A stretch of DNA of 64,000 nucleotides, taken from NCBI RefSeq assembly GCF_000316625.1, contig NC_019676.1:1227001-1291000 (forward strand), written 5' to 3'. The notes under the pieces are model-generated. The model was given only the letters and a program-made list of their open reading frames with translations. It was not told where the DNA came from and did not search any database. Below are positions 53,424 to 61,166 of the stretch, piece after piece (the stretch's first letter is position 1; every line of letters starts with the position of its first letter). The stretch is from Nostoc sp. PCC 7107 (GTDB lineage: Bacteria; Cyanobacteriota; Cyanobacteriia; Cyanobacteriales; Nostocaceae). The position numbers and the translations under genes were made by a program.

Positions 53424-54716
53424 TTACTGAATATCAATAATTGATTCTGGGGAATTCAATTTTAGAACATTATCTACATTTGATGTGCGTTTGGCGATCG
53501 CATCCATAAATAACTCTTCATACTTTGCAATTGCTGCTTCGCAAGCATAATGCTCAACTGCAAACTGTCGGCCTTGCTTACCTAAATATTCTCGGCGCTG
53601 TGGATGATGATACAACTCTAAGATGGCATCTGCTAGAGCATCGGGAGATTCTGGTTCAACAATTACACCTCCGCCACTTTCTTGAATTGCTTTAGCCGCC
53701 GTACCTGTTGCTGGTACTGAACCCACAATTGGGCGACCACTCGCCAACAGCAGGGGAATTTTAGAAGGCATATTAAAGGAAATGACATTGCGTTTTTGTA
53801 CAATTAACCCAACATCAGCAGCGGCTAACATTTGCGGGAGTTGGTCGCGCGGCTGTAACGGTAAGAGTAATACATTATCTGCGCCGCAAGATAAACAATC
53901 TTGTTGTAATCTTCTCAGGGCGATCGCTTCTCCAGCAATCACAAAGGTAATTTCTGGAATATGACTTAACTTTGCTGCCGCTGCGACGACTGTTTCTAAA
54001 CCTTGAGTCAAGGCAATATTACCAGAATACATCACCACAAATTTTCCATCTAATTGATGGGTTATCTTCCAGGGATTATGCTCTTTTGGTAGTGGATGAA
54101 TGAAATTGACATTTACCCAGTTTGGAATACAAATAATTTTTTTAGCAGATATACCTTTATTAACTAAATTTTCTAAAAAACCATCAGCAATTACGCTGAT
54201 GGTTTGAGCATTCCGATAAGAAAATTTCTCTAATAACTCACAAAATCGAATCATCCTTTTATTAGTCATTAACCCAAGGCGCACTGCTGCCTCTGGTAGA
54301 ATATCTTGTACATTTAACACTACTGGGCAATTGTATATTTTGCCTAATAAAGCCGCTGGCAATGTCACTAATAACGGTGGTATCGTCAGCAAAATTACAT
54401 CTGGTCGTTTACCTCTCAAGGCTTGAGGTAAACTAGTAACGATAAAACTTAACTCCAATAGTAATCTATCTAGTAAATTGGGTTTTGACTTGATTCGTAA
54501 ATAACTGCGTTGAATAGTTACCCCATTAATTTTTTCTGTCACATACCACTTACCCTGATAGCCTTGATAAATTTCTCGTTGGGGATAGTTGGGCATTCCT
54601 GTAATTACCCGCACTTCATGACCTTGTTTGACTAGTCCTTCTGCTAGTTCCGTCATTAAGGGTGCAATTCCAATTGGTTCTGGATGGTAGTTATAGGAGT
54701 AAATCAAAATCTGCAT
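53424..54716 (-). CDS. WcaI-like glycosyltransferase
   Basis: 430 residues. The start LIYSYNYHPEPIGIAPLMTELAEGL and the PNYPQREIYQGYQG segment are typical of WcaI-type family 4 glycosyltransferases of colanic acid-like exopolysaccharide pathways. The donor domain has VVMYSGNIALTQGLETVV and SKIPLLLASGRPIVG. A Ser/Asn-rich 20-residue tail follows. It is distant from the export cluster at 35-41 kb, so it may serve another glycan. Confidence 0.88.
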   Translation of the reverse strand: MQILIYSYNYHPEPIGIAPLMTELAEGLVKQGHEVRVITGMPNYPQREIYQGYQGKWYVTEKINGVTIQRSYLRIKSKPNLLDRLLLELSFIVTSLPQALRGKRPDVILLTIPPLLVTLPAALLGKIYNCPVVLNVQDILPEAAVRLGLMTNKRMIRFCELLEKFSYRNAQTISVIADGFLENLVNKGISAKKIICIPNWVNVNFIHPLPKEHNPWKITHQLDGKFVVMYSGNIALTQGLETVVAAAAKLSHIPEITFVIAGEAIALRRLQQDCLSCGADNVLLLPLQPRDQLPQMLAAADVGLIVQKRNVISFNMPSKIPLLLASGRPIVGSVPATGTAAKAIQESGGGVIVEPESPDALADAILELYHHPQRREYLGKQGRQFAVEHYACEAAIAKYEELFMDAIAKRTSNVDNVLKLNSPESIIDIQ

Positions 54717-55203
54717 GTGTTATTGATCAAATTTGTTTTTGCAATTAAGCGGAATTTTAAGATAAGTTTTTAGCTGTTTAGCGAGTTAAATTAATAGGTT
54801 ATGATTTAGTTAATTTTTTCAATAGTTAGATTGGAAAATTAAAAGTTGTATGTACAATCTGCACTTCGACTTGATTTTGCATGGAGATTATATCAACTCA
54901 GATGAAATTAATACAGACTTATCTACACATTGAACACAAAAAAATGTAAATTTTAATTATTGTCTGGTGTAATTAAGCTTGAGAAAAGGATGATTCATTA
55001 TTGATAGGGTAAATTACTCAAGAGCAACCTAAGTTTACCATTGAGTTAGTTACTGAAGCGGAAAAGCGCCAGGGTGCAAGGGAGAAGACCCCATAAATAA
55101 ATTTAGGAGGTAGTGCGTTGGACTGAGCGAGTAAAATACTCATGTCTAGCCTCTCATCCTGTTCTATCCCTTATTGGTGGATGCAGTTCATAATGGCTAA
55201 TGA
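54717..55203. other. Intergenic region upstream of the WcaI-like gene
   Basis: 487 bp, AT-rich at the left with the presumed glycosyltransferase promoter, mixed at the right. I see no gene, no strong hairpin and no known repeat. Confidence 0.4.
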
Positions 55204-55695
55204 TTAGACGTTCAGGCTATTTCTGATTTGCTGTACAATCGCACCTAAATCTTGGGAGATATCAATATAAATTGCTGCGGCTGTGGTTGGCGCTTCTAAA
55301 GTATCAAACTGGCTTTGTAAAAGATTGGCTGGCATAAAATGACCGTGGCGATCGCGCAATCTTTGTTCAATCAACTCATAACGGCCTGTGAGGTACACTA
55401 ACTTTACCCGTGAATCATCACCACAAAGAATCTGACGATAACTAGCTTTGAGGGCTGAACAAGCCAAGATGACGTTTTTTTCTGCTTGTAACCATTGGGC
55501 GATCGCTGTTTGTAATGATTCTAACCAAGGTTGGCGATCGGCATCCGTCAGCGGTTCCCCTCGGCTCATTTTTGCCTTAGCAGCAACTGAATGAAAGGTG
55601 TCTGCATCGTCAAATTCCCACTTTATCGCTGCTGCAAGTGCTTGACCAATGGTGGTTTTACCGGAGCCAGCTACTCCCATAATCAGAATTATCAT
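55204..55695 (-). CDS. gntK: Gluconokinase
   Basis: 163 residues, the standard size of GntK. P-loop GVAGSGKTTIG at the N-terminus, the substrate-side WEFDDADTFH, GEPLTDADRQPWL, CSALKASYR and the HFMPANLLQSQFDTLE segment are all diagnostic. It phosphorylates D-gluconate with ATP to 6-phosphogluconate, feeding the oxidative pentose phosphate or Entner-Doudoroff route. It is 110 bp downstream of the por gene on the same strand; the gap contains a C-rich CCTACACC repeat. Confidence 0.93.
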   Translation of the reverse strand: MIILIMGVAGSGKTTIGQALAAAIKWEFDDADTFHSVAAKAKMSRGEPLTDADRQPWLESLQTAIAQWLQAEKNVILACSALKASYRQILCGDDSRVKLVYLTGRYELIEQRLRDRHGHFMPANLLQSQFDTLEAPTTAAAIYIDISQDLGAIVQQIRNSLNV

Positions 55696-55805
55696 TTGTA
55701 GTTATATAATACTACAGGGTGTAGGGCATGAGGGTTTTGAATACCTACACCCCTACACCCTTATACCCAATCTCAAAAGACTATTTGAGTGGGTGAATTT
55801 TTTCT

Positions 55806-56774
<969 letters not shown>

Positions 56775-57046
56775 TCAGACTCTGTTATCGCCTTTTACTA
56801 TCTTCTGGATTTTACATCACTGGGTTATACAGATAATCTATCAATTTTTCCTTAATACTTGTTAACAAACCAGAAGAATAAATCTAGGCTTATAGATAAT
56901 TGCGAAATATGAAGATAATATCTATTTATAATGCTGACTATCAAGAATCTTCAGGCGATCGCGTTTTTCATTGCTGAGAATACTTGTTGTTGAGAAATAT
57001 TGATATAATTTATACCAGTTTCATTTCATCTATTTTAAATAAGAAT

Positions 57047-57063
57047 GGTGGGTATAACCCACC
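57047..57063 (-). terminator. Hairpin downstream of the YbjN-like gene
   Basis: GGTGGGTTATACCCACC on the minus strand, a perfect 7-bp stem, 24 bp past the stop codon and followed by ATTCTTATTT. Confidence 0.5.
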
Positions 57064-57087
57064 AAAAAATCTTATTTAATTTTTATT

Positions 57088-57501
57088 TTATAATAAACAT
57101 TCTCTAGTTTGATGATGATTGATAAACATTTCCATGTCATAGTCAACATTATCTAAGACAATTGAAAAATTGGTTCTGTCGTATTCGCCCTCACAAAAAG
57201 TTTCCATATACAAATTACTTGCTGAATTATCAATATATGCTTTCATAAACATAAACAATAAATTCAGTTCATTTACATATTCTAAGAGATTAGGTCTATT
57301 TACATTGAGGTTGCAAGAATAAAGAATTCTAATTAATACACCTCGATTTGGCACATGTTTAACTATCAAACCATGCTTTCTGGAATGACGACATAAAAGT
57401 AACTCCTCTTCTTCTTCAACATGATATCCATTAAATTCTAAATGATTGCGATATCTGACTAAAGGGTGAGCTAAATAATCACCGATATTAATTTCGGACA
57501 T
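57088..57501 (-). CDS. YbjN-like protein
   Basis: 137 residues from ATG 57501, chosen because GAGG lies nine bases upstream; a start at 57516 is less likely. The layout of a short N-terminal helix, five-stranded sheet and helices (LLEYVNELNLLFMFMKAYI, FCEGEYDRTNFSIVLDNV) resembles YbjN or type III chaperone-like proteins, which bind other proteins. No signal, span or catalytic motif. Function unknown. The family call is by pattern and not certain. Confidence 0.55.
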   Translation of the reverse strand: MSEINIGDYLAHPLVRYRNHLEFNGYHVEEEEELLLCRHSRKHGLIVKHVPNRGVLIRILYSCNLNVNRPNLLEYVNELNLLFMFMKAYIDNSASNLYMETFCEGEYDRTNFSIVLDNVDYDMEMFINHHQTRECLL

Positions 57502-57922
57502 GGGTATAAACCTCACAAATTTCTTAACCCATTATGCTGGTTAAAATTAGTATTCCCACTTAGATAGCATTTATCAACTAAATGGTGAAATAGCCAGGGG
57601 ATGTATCACCATCAGAACTTGTGCATAACAATTATGCCAAATAGATTGACAGAACTTAGATGCAGCAAGCAATAGGTAACGCTTTTACAAGACTTTGCTA
57701 AACACGTTTAAGTTTAAATAAGCAGTATGCTTTCAGGGATGTTTGTCAAGTTTTGAGCGAATATAATTTCGCTACTACACAAACAAAGTCCAACTCCGTG
57801 GACTAACGGAAAATCAAGGATTTGGAGAAGGGTAAAAAGGTGTAGGAGTGTTAGGTATTTAAAACTCTTACACCCCAAACCCCATCACAATAACTAACTT
57901 TCGCGCTTGAGTCCTGTAAGTT
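57502..57922. other. Intergenic region with C-rich repeat
   Basis: 421 bp. The only notable sequence is a pair of complements GGTGTAGGAGT and ACTCTTACACC near 57839-57876, which can form a hairpin at the end of the FG-GAP gene and may terminate it. Confidence 0.4.
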
Positions 57923-59170
57923 TTAGCCTGTATACCAAGCAGCACCAAGTCTGTCTTTAGTCGCTAAAGTAGATTCTGTGGCTTGTGTACCATTCATTGT
58001 CCAAATTTTATCTGCACCTGAAGCTTGATCGCGCCAGTAGACATCAGTTTTGCCATCACCGTTGAAATCACCAAAGGATGGTGTTAAAGATGCGCTATTG
58101 CTGGGGAGAAATGCTTCAGATTTAACTGCTGTACCATTCATTAACCAAGCGGTGTTCTCGCCAGTCTTCTGATTGTGCCAGAAGATATCGGTTTTGCCAT
58201 CGCTGTCAAAATCACCAATGTTAGCTTGCCAAGATGAATCAAGTGTCTTAGCAGCAGCTTCAGTGACGACGATACCGTTCATTGTCCAAATTTTGTTTTG
58301 ACCAGTGGAAGTATTTCGCCACAGAATATCGGTCTTCAAGTCGCCGTTAAAATCGCCAAGGATAGCTGTTGAAGATGAAGATTGAGATTGTAGATTAAAC
58401 TTACTAGCTTTTGTGCCATCCATAAACCAAGCACTGTTAGTACCAGTGTTGGCGTTGCGCCAGAAGATATCACTCTTACCATTGCCATCAAAATCAACCA
58501 CAGTTGGAGTCAAGCCTACTGCTGTAGTCTCTAGAACATTGGCACTAGAAACTTTTGTGCCATCCATTAACCAAACAGCATTTTGACCAGTTTTAGCGTT
58601 ATTCCAGAAGATATCAGTTTTGCGATCGCCATTGAAATCACCAATTAAAGGATTCCAGTTAGCATCTACTTTTTCTAAAGCTGCTGTACTAGCAACTTTG
58701 GTGCCATCCATGAGAGCAACTCTGTTTTCTCCTGTCTGTTGATTCCGCAATAAAAAGTCAGTTTTGCCATCATTATTAAAATCGGCAATTTTGTAAGTCC
58801 AAGCGTTGATATCAAACTTACCTACAGAACCTTGAGAGAGAACTTGTCCACCATCCATCAGGCGAATCACAATCTCACCTGTTTGAGCATTCACCCACAT
58901 TTTGTCTACTTTGCCATCACCGTTGAAATCGGGGGCAATTGCAGCACTTCTTAAATAAGGGTTGGGGTTAGCGCTGGTTGTTACTTCTGATGTTGAACTT
59001 TTTTGTGCTGATAAAGAATAATTGTCTAATGTTGAAGACGCACTACTGCGGGAAAAATTTTTACCGATTCCTTGTGAATTGTCTAGAGTTTCTAACAATG
59101 CACTTGATTTTTTCAAAGATTCAGAAAACAGGCTTGTTTGTAATGTTGAGGATTTTGAATTTGAAGACAT
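57923..59170 (-). CDS. FG-GAP/VCBS seven-repeat protein
   Basis: 415 residues. The first 75 are Ser/Thr-rich and low in hydrophobic residues, with no standard signal peptide. Seven repeats of about 47 residues follow (DFNGDGKTDIFWRN, TGxNxxWLMDGTKV), each starting with a DxDxDG-like calcium-binding loop as in integrin alpha and VCBS proteins. Seven such units make a complete beta-propeller. The lack of a Sec signal suggests type I-like or non-classical secretion, or an intracellular role. Function unknown; adhesion or polysaccharide binding is common in the family. Confidence 0.85.
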   Translation of the reverse strand: MSSNSKSSTLQTSLFSESLKKSSALLETLDNSQGIGKNFSRSSASSTLDNYSLSAQKSSTSEVTTSANPNPYLRSAAIAPDFNGDGKVDKMWVNAQTGEIVIRLMDGGQVLSQGSVGKFDINAWTYKIADFNNDGKTDFLLRNQQTGENRVALMDGTKVASTAALEKVDANWNPLIGDFNGDRKTDIFWNNAKTGQNAVWLMDGTKVSSANVLETTAVGLTPTVVDFDGNGKSDIFWRNANTGTNSAWFMDGTKASKFNLQSQSSSSTAILGDFNGDLKTDILWRNTSTGQNKIWTMNGIVVTEAAAKTLDSSWQANIGDFDSDGKTDIFWHNQKTGENTAWLMNGTAVKSEAFLPSNSASLTPSFGDFNGDGKTDVYWRDQASGADKIWTMNGTQATESTLATKDRLGAAWYTG

Positions 59171-59640
59171 AGTGCGTTCTAATCACTGGTTGTCTTCAAA
59201 GTTTTAACTTACAAATCACATTCATTTCTGTATTCTAAGAACAGTTATTGTTTTTTTTGGATTGTTAAATAAACATTTTATTAATTCAAATATCAAGGTT
59301 TATATACATAATCAATCTGCCATAAAACATTTGCATGAATTTTGCAAGTCGGGAATAATCAATCATTGATTTTGTCAGCGTATTTTATTTATGTCAGGTT
59401 TTAAATATATAAAATAAGTTTGTTATCTAGTTATCAGTTAGGTAAAATAAAAATGCCCAACAAATACAAAACTGGACTCATCCAAAAAGTTTAACGTGCT
59501 GGTCACAAAATAACGAACAGTATCTAAAGAAGTAGAAAATATTAGTTAAAATAACTAAGCAACTACTAAAAGTCTTTGTTTGTATAGCCATGCAAAAAGT
59601 GTAAAATAATACAGTAATTTAACTAGTAAATTGAACAGCT
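59171..59640. other. AT-rich divergent promoter region
   Basis: 470 bp between the divergent FG-GAP and aminopeptidase genes. Very AT-rich with several A/T runs. No open frame, repeat or strong hairpin is seen. Confidence 0.4.
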
Positions 59641-60957
59641 ATGCAATTAGAATATCGGCAGCGTCGGCAGCAGTTAATGTCAAAAATTGGTAATGGGACT
59701 GCGATTTTTCGGAGTGCGCCAATGGCAGTTATGCACAACGATGTGGAATATGCTTATCGCCAAGATAGTGATTTTTTTTACTTAACAGGCTTTAATGAAG
59801 CGCAAGCTGTAGCAGTGTTAGCACCACATCATCCCGAACATCGTTTTATTTTGTTTGTTCAACCAAAAGACCGAGAAAAAGAAGTGTGGTCTGGTTATCG
59901 CTGTGGTGTAGATGCAGCCAAAGAAATTTATGGTGCTGATGCAGCTTACCCGATTAATGAATTAGATGAAAAGTTGCCCCAATATTTGGAAAAAGCCGAT
60001 CGCATTTATTATCACTTGGGGCGCGATCGCCATTTTAATGAAAAAATTTTAGAACACTATCAAAGTTTACTGCGGACTTATCCAAAGCGAGGTACAGGGC
60101 CAATTGCCATTGAAGATACTTGTACAGTACTTCACAGTCTGCGATTGATTAAAACAGAATCTGAGTTAGAAATGATGCGCCAAGCAGCAGCGATCGCCGT
60201 TGAAGCACATAATCAAGCGATGGCGATCGCTAAACCCGGACGTTATGAATACGAAATTCAAGCCGAAATTGAACGGATCTTTCGACTCCGAGGCGGAATG
60301 GGGCCAGCTTATCCGTCGATTGTGGCTTCTGGTGTGAATGCTTGCGTTCTCCACTACATTGAAAATAATTGCCAGATGCAGGATAGAGAGTTGCTATTGA
60401 TTGATGCAGGTTGTGCATACAGTTATTACAACTCAGATATTACCCGCACATTTCCTGTTGGTGGTAAATTCACACCCGAACAAAAGGCATTATATGAAAT
60501 TGTCCTAGAAGCCCAAAAACAAGCGATCGCCCAAATACAACCAGGTAATACTTTTAAATCAGTTCACGATACCGCTGTGCGCGTCCTCACCGCAGGCTTA
60601 ATAGACCTTGGCATTCTCAAAGGCGAAATTGACAAAATCATCGAAGAAGAAAAATACAAACCATACTATATGCACCGCACCAGCCATTGGTTAGGCTTAG
60701 ATGTGCATGATGTTGGCGTTTACCAACACGGTGACGACAAACCACAGATTTTACAACCGGGTCAAGTGTTAACAGTAGAACCAGGACTTTACATCGTTCC
60801 AGATACAAAATTAGCCGAAGACCAACCACAAACAGACCCACGTTGGATTGGTATTGGCATTCGGATTGAAGATGATGTATTAGTTACACCTACAGGACAT
60901 GAAATCTTAACAGATGGAGTTCCCAAAGAAATCGATGAAATAGAAAGAGTTGCTTAG
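59641..60957 (+). CDS. pepP: Xaa-Pro aminopeptidase
   Basis: 438 residues, matching E. coli PepP. The N-terminal creatinase-like domain (FRSAPMAVMHNDVEYAYRQDSDFFYLTGF) precedes the pita-bread catalytic domain at about 175-430. Dinuclear metal ligands are in LIDAGCAYSYYNSDITRTFP (two Asp), TSHWLGLDVHD (His), TVEPGLYI (Glu) and IRIEDDVLVT (Glu). It removes an N-terminal residue preceding proline. It is cytosolic and monocistronic. Confidence 0.93.
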   Translation: MQLEYRQRRQQLMSKIGNGTAIFRSAPMAVMHNDVEYAYRQDSDFFYLTGFNEAQAVAVLAPHHPEHRFILFVQPKDREKEVWSGYRCGVDAAKEIYGADAAYPINELDEKLPQYLEKADRIYYHLGRDRHFNEKILEHYQSLLRTYPKRGTGPIAIEDTCTVLHSLRLIKTESELEMMRQAAAIAVEAHNQAMAIAKPGRYEYEIQAEIERIFRLRGGMGPAYPSIVASGVNACVLHYIENNCQMQDRELLLIDAGCAYSYYNSDITRTFPVGGKFTPEQKALYEIVLEAQKQAIAQIQPGNTFKSVHDTAVRVLTAGLIDLGILKGEIDKIIEEEKYKPYYMHRTSHWLGLDVHDVGVYQHGDDKPQILQPGQVLTVEPGLYIVPDTKLAEDQPQTDPRWIGIGIRIEDDVLVTPTGHEILTDGVPKEIDEIERVA

Positions 60958-61045
60958 AAAAAACAGAAGAATTTTAGATTTGGAATTTCAGCATTAAAAA
61001 TTCAAAATTGAAGTGGTAGAAGATAGAAGTCAAAAGTAATTTATG

Positions 61046-61073
61046 ACTTCACACTTCACACTTCATACTTCAT
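61046..61073. repeat. Short tandem heptamer repeat (ACTTCAC/ACTTCAT)
   Basis: Four heptamers, two ACTTCAC and two ACTTCAT, in the 209-bp gap after pepP. Nearby TTTAGATTTGGAATTT belongs to another frequent Nostocales repeat. Confidence 0.75.
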
Positions 61074-61166
61074 ACTTTCTAGGGAAATTCAGCAGTTACA
61101 CGGAAGCTATAAAAAATCAGATCAGTTATTCAGTGAAAGATAGTCAGTACATCTAGCTAGAAAACA

